Made by a program: the position numbers and the translations under genes. Shown one piece after another: positions 23,900 through 34,650 of a stretch of 64,000 nucleotides of DNA (positions are counted from its first letter, which is position 1; every line of letters begins with the position of its first letter). The stretch is taken from contig OW285194.1 in assembly GCA_935421135.1 (NCBI GenBank), forward strand, positions 4,862,876 to 4,926,875, given 5' to 3'. The DNA comes from Bugulina stolonifera (lineage: Eukaryota; Bryozoa; Gymnolaemata; Cheilostomatida; Bugulidae). Under the pieces are notes generated by a model. The model did not search any database. It worked only from the letters and a program-made list of their open reading frames with translations, and was not told the DNA's origin.

Positions 23900-24817
23900 A
23901 GCTTATATGCTAAATTGTGTAAAATTGGATTAAATGAGCAAATTAAAAAAACGAAGCCAGTTTTGAATTCGGTCAAGTTTATAATCAATGGTTGAGTAGA
24001 GAAAATAATTTTTACTAACATGACTGTAATATACGTATTTCTGCACCTGGGCTCAACAGGGTTAAGTAAGCTTTGTAAAGTAATCTGTCAGCCGAAGAAA
24101 TTAAAACAGCTTCAAACTTCACTATACAAAGACTGCCAAGGCTTAAAAAAAAATTCCTTGTGTGCATGATTACAGAAAGGCACACGTGGTAAAGAGTAGA
24201 ATTTTCCTGTGTATTAATCACAGTAGATCTATAATATATGATCTATACCCGTGATTTGCATTGTGTTCTAATGGAAGCAAAATAAACATCCATCAAATCA
24301 ACCCACATGGTTCAGTGGTAAAACAGAAAAATAAAGAATTGACAATGTAGCAAAATAAATCAACAAGAAGACCACGTAAGATATAGAACTACAACAAGCG
24401 ACTTGTCTGGCAATAAAAACCGTCTTACCTTTTTCATGTACTTTATAAACAAAAACATTATGCCTAGAAAACAGTAGCACCCTATTACACCAAGATCACA
24501 ATAATAGAACAGCTTCGAAAAAGGAAACATGTCAAAATAGTTAAGTCGGCTTTTGTAACCGATGGTTGCGCTTTCCCTCCTTGACATTTGGTTTCTTTTG
24601 CTGGAGATAATAAGTCACTAGTGGTAACAGAAGAGTTTAAAAAATGTTAGAAAAATAGATGCGTCGTCATGTGGGTCTATTAATTCACAAGAAGCACTCT
24701 TGCACAGCCTTTTGCTGTTGCATGATTGAAGCTGCAATAGTAATTTTGCAAACACCTGCTTCCCTGATATTTGAAAACCAGCTAAAAGTAAAATGCAGTT
24801 GCAAAAAAGGAAGCCAT
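23900..24817. other. No supported feature
   Basis: AT-rich sequence between transposon remnants. Short open frames on both strands show no recognisable domain. Confidence 0.4.
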
Positions 24818-25041
24818 CGCTTGCCAAATAATTACAGGCCAGTTTCGCAAACTTGCATTATGAAATTTCCAAATGTTTATCGTTCTTTTTGGATGATCAG
24901 AACATACTTTCCGATTCTCAGCATGGTTCTAGACGTGCTAGATTCGGAACCCATGCACTAACAAGTAGATACAAAAAATTACCAAAAATACAGGAAAACA
25001 CCTATGCACCACATGGATCCAGGCGAGTCACTCACCAGTGA
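24818..25041 (+). pseudogene. LINE reverse transcriptase fragment
   Basis: Two overlapping frames encode pieces of the start of a CR1/L2-type reverse transcriptase: LPNNYRPVSQTCIMK in one, FLDDQNILSDSQHGSRRARF in the next. These match the NYRPISLT and LSxxQHGFRxGRS motifs. The frameshift and truncation show it is dead. Confidence 0.65.
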
Positions 25042-26559
25042 CCCCCACAGTACACCCCTATACTGGGCGGGGGTATCATATAATCATAAATCATAATATA
25101 ATGATGTATCTATCCTAAAGAGAATGGGGGGGGGGGGGGGGGGACTGGAGGTCAAGAGCAAGAACAGCAAAATTTACCAATTCACACACAGCTATATTTC
25201 ATCAACTCTGCAATGAAGGAGTTTAATGCAAGGCGACTTAATACTGAGAACAGACAATCTAATATAGAAAAAGCTCGAATTTCTATATAGAGAAAATCCA
25301 GGCAGGGAAAATCTTAAGGTCGCAGTGTTTCAAAATGTCTCTGTTGGAATATACTGGCAGCTTAATTTTGATTAACTAACCTGATTTGATAAATTCACAA
25401 TACCTGCTACATCTGTAAACAATTTTAATGAATAATAATTTTTCTTACGCTTTACAAGAATTATTTTGATAATTTGACAGGGTAAAACTTCAATAAAGAT
25501 TGTTCGTTGCTGGCCCCACCTCTGGTGTATATAACATAGCGCCATACTGGTACACATGTAACACTGAATGCTCCAAAATCCAGCGTATTCAGAAATGAAT
25601 GGATTGAGACAGACAGCAAACCTTGCCAAGGGAAAAATATGGGAACATGGGGTTAGGCTCACAGTGATGCTATAAAATCGGCTTCATCTACAAAAAGCAG
25701 ATCACCTGCCAAACATGTTTGCTAGTAAACAGAAGCATAATTTTAAATCCACTGAGAATATATTCTTGTACACCTTCTGTTTCAGGTTTAATGGCACGGT
25801 CAGTGATATTTTCACACAGATACCACAAGTGACTGGAGCTAGTTGCAATTTTGATGATGAATTAATAGATGTGATGATGAAGAAGCACTTATGCTCACTT
25901 CGAATGGTATCAAGATCATGTAGAGGGGGCAAAAAATTATCCACCCTCACCGGAGGGATCTTCCTTACATGGACCCCAGATTCACTCCAGAAAACCAATC
26001 AAATGTGGTAAAATTCTGTTTGCAGGTAACTATGTAGTACAAGCATGATAATATTAGTATTTACGCTTTGACCCCACATTATTTTGGTCTGTAGGATTAA
26101 ACCGGAGAAAAACAAAAGGCCTTGTAAGAGCCTTTAAAATTGCTTAGGACGACCCATGAGGCAATTAACAGAACTACTGAGACACAGAGGGGAACTTAGT
26201 ACAACTCACCCTTAGTAAGAGAATGAGAGAAGTATGCACAAAGTTTAACCTTCTCAAAAACTCCCAACAACAGCAAAGTTCCCGTATGCAAGAATGCATT
26301 CCTCTCTGTACTAGGTATGTCTCAACTTTTTTTAATTACATGTAACTTTGTCACATCATGCAATACCATACATTGTTTTATTGCTATTATCATGTTACAC
26401 ATTCATAAATGGATGTTTGTTTTTAATAGCTATAAAGAAAGATAGAGTAAATAGCTTGGGGCCAGTAAGCTTGAGATGCGTGGAGGCTGTCGCCAACAGA
26501 AAAAGTACAGCGACCAAAAACAATGGTGTGTTGATTTTATCACCAAGCTAACATGCCAA
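25042..26559. other. No confirmed gene; G18 homopolymer
   Basis: Contains an uninterrupted run of 18 G at 25126-25143 and short open frames (for example 25715-26011) without recognisable domains. Probably decayed transposon sequence. Confidence 0.4.
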
Positions 26560-27710
26560 GCCAGGCACTATGGGAGAAAGGGTACGTAGGCCTATGAGGT
26601 CATTGTTTTTTATGTACATGGAGTCTAACCTTTTATTTCTGAAAATATTTCAATTTCTGCATGACCCTGTAAATAATGCTACATGTATGTACAATGTATA
26701 TGAATTTATCTATATTTTAGGTGCCTCGGGTGTAAATATCTCAGAGAACCCTGACCAAAACAGTGTAGTGAAGTACTCATTTTTTTGGGGAATATTCTCA
26801 TATTATAACTTCAGCCTTGGTTTTGACTCACCATCAACAGACGCATGCACTATACGTACTCAGCTCAAATTGAAGGTGAAAGATACTACGTTGTCTGCAG
26901 ACGACAAAGCTATCAACGTAGCCTCTCTCATTCTACATCGTAGCAAGGCTCGGATCTTTTATGATCGGCTTAATGCTGTCCCTCAAGACGAATTAACTAT
27001 CATCTTCGGTGTCATGGAAGATCGGTGTTACCTCGCACTCCTGTTGGACAGGCCTATTGCAGCAGGCAGCTGCATCAGTATGTATTTGCTGTTGCAATGC
27101 ACACAGGGAAACACTTGGTACAGTCACATGATCGTGTCCTGCTGTTTACTTGGAGATTGGATCAGGCATCCAAGGATTCAAATATCATTGCATCTGCTGT
27201 AAGACATGCTCTAACTGGACTATTTAGCAGCCATCTTCGAGATGCAAACAAACTGAACATATTTAGCGACTCATGTTTTGGAAAAAAAATAAACATGTGT
27301 ATGATGTCCATGCTATCGACAGCGGCAAACTCACGGCTTGCAAGTTCACCTTTAACAATAGACTACACCTTCCCAATACGTGGTCATAGCTACCTTCCTG
27401 CTGACCAGGTTTTTGGCAGGATAGAACAGGAGATAAGAAGGGACCTCAAATCATGCAACCTAAGAATAGAAGCACAGCACAGGGTGAAGTTGACGAGTTT
27501 AATTGAGCTTGGTCTACGGCAGACACCCACTACCCGCACAGGAGAGAGCGAGATACAGGTGAGATATCGTGGATATCAATCAGTCATAAATACACTCCCT
27601 GTGAGCAGTAAAGTTTGTAGAAGGGGACTCAGCTCGACAAACAACGTATGCATAGCTTTGACGAATAGATTTTCAGTGACACATGTTTCTGAACTTGTCT
27701 TTGTATGATT
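26560..27710 (+). pseudogene. DUF7869-type transposase-like fragment
   Basis: Two frames, shifted near 27020, together give about 300 residues: first KAINVASLILHRSKARIFYD, then LPRTPVGQAYCSRQLHQYVF, IFSDSCFGK and FPIRGHSYLPADQVFGRIEQ. The aspartate in SDSC, the GHSYLPAD string and the following glutamate resemble a DDE nuclease core of the uncharacterised family seen intact at 34651-37465. Here the SDSCGGQN motif is damaged (SDSCFGKK) and there is a frameshift, so it is a pseudogene. The family name is from memory. Confidence 0.6.
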
Positions 27711-27959
27711 GGTTGTCCTCTCTAAGATTAACCGAAATCCTATGCCAAAAAATTGGTTTAATGATTGTCTTCGCTATGCCGATGACATTAAAAATACCCT
27801 TCGGAGAAGAGACTGGATACAAACCACTCTGGGCATACTTGGAGTAAACAAGCTTATTGCAAGCGGTTTAATACCTTGTGTGTAACTATGGCTGGCTGAA
27901 ACAGGACACTACCTTAGTATATACATGTATAACTGTATACAATTACTCTGTTTAATAGT

Positions 27960-28455
27960 TCCGCTTGCTCTTCATGCAGCTGTTAGAAGATCTTTATACA
28001 GACTTTATAAGGTTCGCCCACTAATAGATCATCTGTCCAAAGCCTTTGAGTTTGCCTACAAGCCGGATGCAGAAATTGCTATTGATGAAAGTCTGCTACT
28101 CTGGAAAGGTCAGTTGTTGTTCCGACAATACCTTCTGTTAAAACGTGCAAGGTTTGGGATAAAACTGTGTTCTGTTTGTGAGTCTCGAACAGGCTATATG
28201 TTCAAGTTCCGTGTTTACACTGGAGCTGAAGACCCAGCAAGCCAAATAAACCAAGACTTCTCTGTAGAAGACCAACAAATGTTATCATTAGAGAAAATTG
28301 TTATATCGCTGCTACTGCCACTGCACGATAAGGCTCACAAACTATATGTAGACAATTACTATACCAGTATTCCATTAGCTTCTTTCTTTCTTCAAAGCAA
28401 AACATTTATCACTGGCACCATCCGATCCAACAGAATTCAAGTATCTCAAGAGTAA
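27960..28455 (+). pseudogene. piggyBac transposase core fragment
   Basis: About 165 residues of the piggyBac catalytic region: LYKVRPLIDHLSKAF, AIDESLLLWKG, FRQYLLLKRARFGIK and KLYVDNYYTSIPLASFF. The aspartates in AIDES and YVDNYY are the first two of the catalytic DDD triad. The N-terminus and the third aspartate region are absent; the frame closes at 28455 right after the IRSNR motif. Adjacent sequence (28518-28700) is palindromic. Confidence 0.85.
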
Positions 28456-28517
28456 GTCTCTCAACAGTATACGAGTTTGTAGAAAGACTACACGTAGAAA
28501 GACAAGTATAAAAGTGC

Positions 28518-28700
28518 AATTACACTACACCAACTTCGACACCAACTCCATCTTTTCTGTCCAACCCCGGCAAAGTTGGTGTAGTGTAAACACAAAAGTC
28601 GGTGTCGGAGATCCCTATTGTCGGAGACGGAGTTGGAGCAACCCAACAGTGCTGAGTTGCTCCGAAAAGTCGGCGGGTATTGACCAACCAGCAACAGGAA
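28518..28700. repeat. Imperfect palindromic repeat, MITE-like
   Basis: TTACACTACACCAACTT at 28521 reappears inverted as AAGTTGGTGTAGTGTAA about 35 bases later. Related inverted pieces (ACACCAACTCC and GGAGTTGGAG) follow. It resembles a compound foldback MITE. Confidence 0.55.
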
Positions 28701-28857
28701 TTATAACTAGTGCGAAGCATCATGATTGGGGCGTGACCATAGAGTTGAGTATTTCAATGAGTGTGATTATCAGATCCGTCCAGTTGGAATTCAGCATTGA
28801 TACATTGAGGTCACAGTGATAAAGCTAGTAGCTCAACCAAATCCAAATCAGATAGCT

Positions 28858-30702
28858 ATGGCTTCCGTTGATGTTAATAAAATAGTAGACAAGGCTGAGC
28901 TGAAATTGCTGTGTAAAGCTATAGACACTGAGAAATTTATTTCGGAATTAGAACCAGGAGTTCGTATCTGGAACCATGGACTTCCAGATCATTTCACTAG
29001 ATCAAAAGGAGAGTGGATTGCTTTCGCTAAGGCAATGGATTCTACGGGTAGTTATTGACTAAACAATATCGCTGTATTTATTATAGGATGAAGCTATAGT
29101 TATGTCTCCTGGCTAAATGCTAAGTTATTTATAACAATTATAATAATAATGTTATTTCTGCTAAATTAATCTAAATCAATTTCTCTTCTGAACTAACCCG
29201 AGTTTTACTTCTTAAATTCGATAATTCATGGGAAAGCAATGTCTGTCTTTTCAAATTTAGAACTAATTTGATTTTTATGTACATGCATTAAAGCTTTTTA
29301 ATGTGAGGGTCAAGCTATTAAGTTATTTGGTGCAAATATCCATGAGCCTACATCCAATTTTTCAATGAAAACAATGAAATTAATTTCGAAGTTATTTTTA
29401 AACCACCTGCAGTTCCATCACTGTTGCACAACAGTTTAGTAAATTGTTTTTGAGTATTTATGACAAGCTCAGTTAGCTTTATGATAAGAACTTATTTTAG
29501 CCCTAGCTATGCCTGAATTGACTGTGTTAATCTCATTTACTGGAAACTAAAGCTTTTTTGATTGTTTGCACCCAGCTTAAGATATTGTACAATGTTTTAC
29601 ATGAATGCTCACAGTTTTTATAGTACAAGTGGTGAAGGCCAAATACCAAAGCCTGAGGACCTATTGGGTTAAGCAGTTCAAGAAGGCTAAAGGGGCTCCA
29701 TCAGGGTCTGGAACTGGGGGGCTGACACAATCAGCTTGGGAGTTTTACAGCTCCCTAACTTTTCTAGCTCAGACTGTTGAGCTGAGACCAACTGAGTCTT
29801 CGATTCAGGATTCCAATGTAAGTTTCTGCAAAGTAAATTTGCAAAATCTCTGTGAACCTGCTGCTGATCTATAGACTTTGTCATCCGACTTGCAGTAGTT
29901 GCTGTAGTAGTATGTTATAAAATTAATCTGTATCATGCTGAAATTAGTCTTTGTTTTGGTTGGCCTCAGTGTTTGAAGTGTGCACCCACCGCAATTCTAG
30001 TTGCTATACGAGCGAGCGTGTACCCTCATTTAATAGCTAGTTTTCTCCATACAGTCACTGTAGACCTGATAGTGTGGTAGTATTAGAGTGCTTACATGTA
30101 ACTATCATTCATAGGAATTTGGGTTGAATCCCACCAGAACATAATTTTTTTCATCTTAGTAATTCATTAATTTATTAGCTACTATAAGATTATGTGGATA
30201 GCTATACGATAGTAATCTGTAACATTACATGCACTGTGTATTCACCTCATCTGTCCCACTACTGTTATTTTTTTTAATTGTATAATTTCACCTTTTCTAA
30301 TTTATGTTAAACAGGCTTAGGCTGAGAGTGAAACTGTTGAGGGGTGGAACCAACATTCGCTGTTCCTATGGCTGTACCACTAGAAGCATCACCTCTGCCG
30401 ACAACAACACCCAAAGCCAAAAGAAGAAGGCAGTTGACTCCTACTGAACAAGGAGACGCAATGAAAGAGGTCGCCACTGCTCTACGTAGCATTAACGAGA
30501 GACTATCAAGGAGCACTTTAGATCAATTTGATCATTTCGGGGCAACAATTGCTGCCCAGCTCCAAGGCATGGGAGATCCTCATAAAAGCATGGCGGCCAT
30601 GATGGCAATTCAAAAAGTTATTTTTGAGGCTCAGTTTGGTGAAACTACTAGTAGCAGATCTGAATCAGAGTTCTCAATGACTGACTATCACGAGTTCTTG
30701 TG
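28858..30702 (+). CDS. MADF-domain protein, possible transcription factor
   Basis: MADF domains are SANT/Myb-like DNA-binding modules found in insect Adf-1-type factors and in Harbinger transposon partner proteins. Exon 1 is 28858-29047 (ATG at 28858), exon 2 is 29624-29817; the exon 1/2 phases agree. Together they give EKFISELEPGVRIWNHGLPD, WIAFAKAM and KAKYQSLRTYWVKQFKKAKG, then WEFYSSLTFL, the complete MADF pattern (about residues 20-110). A third block, about 30342-30702, reads LTPTEQGDAMKEVATALRSI and ends in a region resembling the BESS-like tail of MADF proteins, with stop at 30700-30702. The exon 2/3 junction does not fit any acceptor I can see in phase; a small unseen exon or an indel may lie between. 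It sits among transposon debris, so it may be a domesticated or degenerating transposon partner gene. Confidence 0.6.
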
Positions 30703-31139
30703 AGTGTATTATCAGATGCTAGTTATATTATTATAAATTTCAAGTTTTTCCTTCATTATAAAGTGCGGATTATCCTTATATATTATATTATTATGTTGTA
30801 AATTATCCCCATACATATTATAAGTTGTCTATTATCCCCACATATTATTATATTATAAGTTGTGAATTGTCCCTATATATTATTTTAATAAACAGTCAGA
30901 TTGGTCAATTCCAAATATGCAATTATTTTCCATAATAGAGGTTCACACGCAGTTGCTCTATGAATATTGACTATTTTTTTAAATGAACTGTTACTGTCTA
31001 GGATTCTGTAAGACGTAAGAGGCCTGAAGGGTATATAGCACACAGCCCTAAAGACAAGAGAATGGACATCTCGCATCTTCACCAGACTTTCTACCAAATG
31101 ACTTGTACCTATTAACCAAAATCTAATCAAGTGTCACAG
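30703..31139. other. AT-rich spacer
   Basis: Contains a short degenerate repeat of TATTATATTATAAGTTGTNNATTNTCCC (about 30740-30880). No gene seen. Confidence 0.4.
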
Positions 31140-31850
31140 GTGAAAGATTCCTGAACATTGAAACAATTAAATCAAACATCAACAAGGTTTTGCCACTCTT
31201 GAAGGTAAAAGACTAATATAGGGCCTATGAAATATCATAAACTCAAATGTTTAAAACTACCAACTCAAAAAACATCCTGATGCTTTTTTCCACCCTATGT
31301 GGATTTTATCATAACTAAATTTTTGTATAATATCAAAGTTCAGCTCCATTATGTGTCTCAATCAAAAACCTACCTCATCTATCATGACTAACTACACTCT
31401 GAACAATACCAAACTAGGTACTGCATGTGAGATTAAATATCTGGGGGTTGTGGTTCAATGACTTGAAATTTAGCCCCCACATCAAACAGAAAGTAACAAA
31501 AGCAAAACGCAGCATAGCATGATCAAACAAGCACTTCATGGACAACCGGGGTGTCAAATGGTTCTGTAGATCATGCAACATAGAGATTGAAACAGCTCTT
31601 AAAGAGGGAGTATTACCAAAATTGACCAAAACCAATCAAAAGGCTGAATAGCTTGTTGAATAGTACTTGCCTAGAGCTATTCAGGAAGGTCTGCCAGTGC
31701 AAGAGCAGATGATGTCATCTGCCACAAATTGATCCCAAACAAAGGCAGTCTATGTCATCTGAGTAACCCAGTCAACCTTGTTATAAAGCACATGGAAAGG
31801 TTTTTCTATCAATCAAGAGTTTATAAATTCCTTCTACACTTTTGATAACA
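31140..31850 (+). pseudogene. LINE reverse transcriptase C-terminal fragment
   Basis: Contains EIKYLGVVV followed, in a shifted frame, by DLKFSPHIKQKVTKAKRSIA, the YLGVxxDxxLxFxxHI pattern found after the palm of CR1/L2-type reverse transcriptases. Many stops follow. A related RT with the YADD box is at 41180-42620. Confidence 0.5.
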
Positions 31851-32339
31851 TGATACTTAGTCACATATATTCACTTATCTTTTTATTTCAGTCATCAAGG
31901 AAGTGCAATTAGCAAGAAAACTTCTCATTTATTTGAGGGTATACTACAATAGAAGACGACTTCTTCATATTTCTAAGAACTCTCATGAGTGAACAGAGGT
32001 AGTGGGTAGCCTATTTTCCAGTGTTTTGTTTCCCAAGATACACATAATATACTTGTGGTAAAACAATATTAGTGCCGGAGGAGAAATAAAGAACTAAATT
32101 TAGCTTAAATGGTTTTTAATTGTATGTCTCTACTCATACAAGAGGGGGCAACTCAGGAAGACTACCCAGCCTTTGGGGCTACTTCCACTTTAAGGGGAGC
32201 GGAGATAATAGAATGGCCTCTGTTACCAACAGTACAATGAAAGATAAGCTGAGTAGCATTGAGGATATGATCATGAGATGAACAACTACCATGAGTACCA
32301 AACAATCCAAACTAGAGGAACGAATGCAAAACCTACTAA

Positions 32340-32870
32340 GCAGTTGCTAGTAACATGGAGGGTGTGAAGACTGCGGCCCAGCCCAACAGTGATACAAAAG
32401 CCCAATTTGATCAAATCCTTGAACAACAAGAAGCTGAATACACAAAGAAAAATACTATAATTTATAGTGTCGAGTCTGAAACAGAAAAAACCACTATGGT
32501 GAAAATACTTCAGCTCCTCGATGATGATAGTTTCCCAAACCACTAACCGCCAAAAGGCTACAAACAAATTCATCTACTATGGGAAACAAACCTGTCCCAT
32601 CAAACTAGAATTTGCTGATGAAGAAAGTAAATGGGCTTTTGTGAAAAGAGCTAATACCAAGCTCAGACCAAAAGGAGATTTACTGCAAGCTGGATGAGAG
32701 AGGCAGCGCGTGACCAGCTGTATAAACTGTTTTCTACCCCGTACAATACGGAACCTCAAAAAAGAGTGAACATTAACAGCGGGCCAACACAACTAATGCT
32801 GAAATACTACATGGGATGGTATTCTGGAACAATGTTCTTATGTTACATTACTCCATGTTAAAAAATTGAG
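32340..32870 (+). pseudogene. LINE ORF1-like fragment
   Basis: An initial frame (QFDQILEQQEAEYTKKNTII, then YSVESETEKTTMVKILQLLD) is followed in shifted frames by KLEFADEESKWAFVKRANTK-like sequence and by VNINSGPTQLMLKYYMG-like pieces. The order (coiled coil, then an RRM-like segment) resembles LINE ORF1 proteins. Interrupted by stops and frameshifts. Confidence 0.4.
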
Positions 32871-33063
32871 GCACAGCCCTTGAGTCTCCTAGGCAGTCTA
32901 GCTTAATGTCGTAATTGATGCATATTGATGTATGTATACCATAAGTTTCCTTCCTCGAACAATTAGAGATATAAAAATTAGCGACCCTGAGTGAACAAAG
33001 GCAAATTAGCAATATTTTATTGACTTTTCTACTGGAGCACACTCTTAGTAATCTCTGTCTGCC

Positions 33064-33144
33064 GAGTCTCGAGACCTCCAATTGGAGGGAAGTTGAGACC
33101 TTCAGTTCGTCAGTATGTTATACTATTCCGCTAATGACATGAAG
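33064..33144. repeat. Left terminal inverted repeat of Kolobok-like element
   Basis: Begins GAGTCTCGAGACCTCCAATT and runs inward through GTTGAGACCTTCAGTTCGTC to ATTCCGCTAATGAC. Its reverse complement is at 44127-44206. The outer part contains two small palindromes (GTCTCGAGAC, CCTCCAATTGGAGG). Confidence 0.75.
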
Positions 33145-34174
33145 ATTGACACTTATATGGTAAAGTGGATAGCAAATTTCTTGACAAATAGACCGTTGTG
33201 TTATGCTACAGTGAATTTAATCTGACCTTATCAATGTTACATCTGGTGTCCCCATGGAAATGCTTCTACTTTCAGCAATACATGTTTAGTTCAATCATGT
33301 TTAGTGTGTTTGTTGTAGGAAATGGAGAGCCCAAATATCGTTAGAAATATTCTGTTTGCTACCTGTTGAGTTTCATCACTACTATTTACAGGATTGTAAT
33401 GGCATCAACCAAGAGCTGTGCAGCTGCTAATTGTGAAGGCACGGAGCACCTCTATCAATGGCCAAAGCAACCTAATTTAGCAAAGAAATGGTCTGACTTC
33501 GTATTGCAAAAGGTTGCTAACTGTAAGCTCACCTCTAGGAGCCGTCTTTGTTTCAGACATTTTGACTCAGAATGCTTCGCCAACTACATGCAGTATCAGA
33601 CCATGACGAATGAAAACATCAAGTAAGTGTTTAGATCAGTCTGTTTCCCTCTGTTCAGTTAGTTCATCCTAAATTTTAGGAGTAGGATGTGCGATGATCT
33701 CTGCCCTTTGTTCAAGCTGGAGCTATTATTTTTCCAAGCAACAGCAAAGGTATTATTTTTGATCATTGGTAGACCAACGCCAACAAGGGTTTGGGCTTTG
33801 AGGATGCCCCATGCTATTTCACTACTCTCAGTTATATCAGTAGAGAATTCATGTCAATTTTATTCCAGGAGAGGGCGATGGTATGATGAACCCAAGTATG
33901 TGGTGTCTCACACACAGCTGATGGCTCTACTTCAAAAATGTCGGCGGTGTGTTTCTAACTGTCATGTAACTAATGATGCTCCACAGGGAGCATACATTCA
34001 GTTCCACATCGGGGGTTCGGAGCCAAAAGGTGACAAGTCCAAAAATTGAAATATTGAGTTACACATAGTAGTACATAGCTGCCAACCCGTTGCTTCTGTA
34101 GAATCATCGATATTTCTCAAAAAACCGCCAGGGGAAGATATTTTCAAAGCCAAAATGTGACAATTTGAATTCTG

Positions 34175-34222
34175 TTTGGAGCCAAAAGGTGACTAATGCA
34201 CTTGTCACCATTTGGCTCCAAA
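34175..34222. repeat. Left subterminal palindrome of the DUF7869-type element
   Basis: TTTGGAGCCAAAAGGTGAC is followed after about ten bases by GTCACCATTTGGCTCCAAA, one mismatch in 19. It repeats the terminal motif about 160 bp inside the element and could be a transposase binding site. Confidence 0.85.
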
Positions 34223-34650
34223 CAAAGTAGTCTCACTGATACAAGCTTCACCTTCATTTCATTTATTTGTCACCTTTGTTCCTTGATGGTAATGAGACAT
34301 TTGCACTCATTCCAAACATACATAATCTGCAATTCTTTGAAAGTGGAGTATAATTACACCCAAGGTATAACTCCTAATCTTGAGAATGTGTACACAGGGT
34401 TGGGCAAAACCTTTTAAGTAGGTCATAATTATAGGGATTTGATATTTGCTGTTACTCTCAAACCAATACTATCGTGTAATTGCACTTACAGATGTATATT
34501 GGTCTAGCATACCGTCAACACTTCTGCCATATGTACATTGTGTTTCGCGTCATGTCTTACACTGAGCTTAGGAAGGAAATCATTCATAGAGTAAAGTTTG
34601 TAGTGGAAAGTAGTTATAGGCATAAAATAGTGTTTTTGTAAAGTTCTAAA

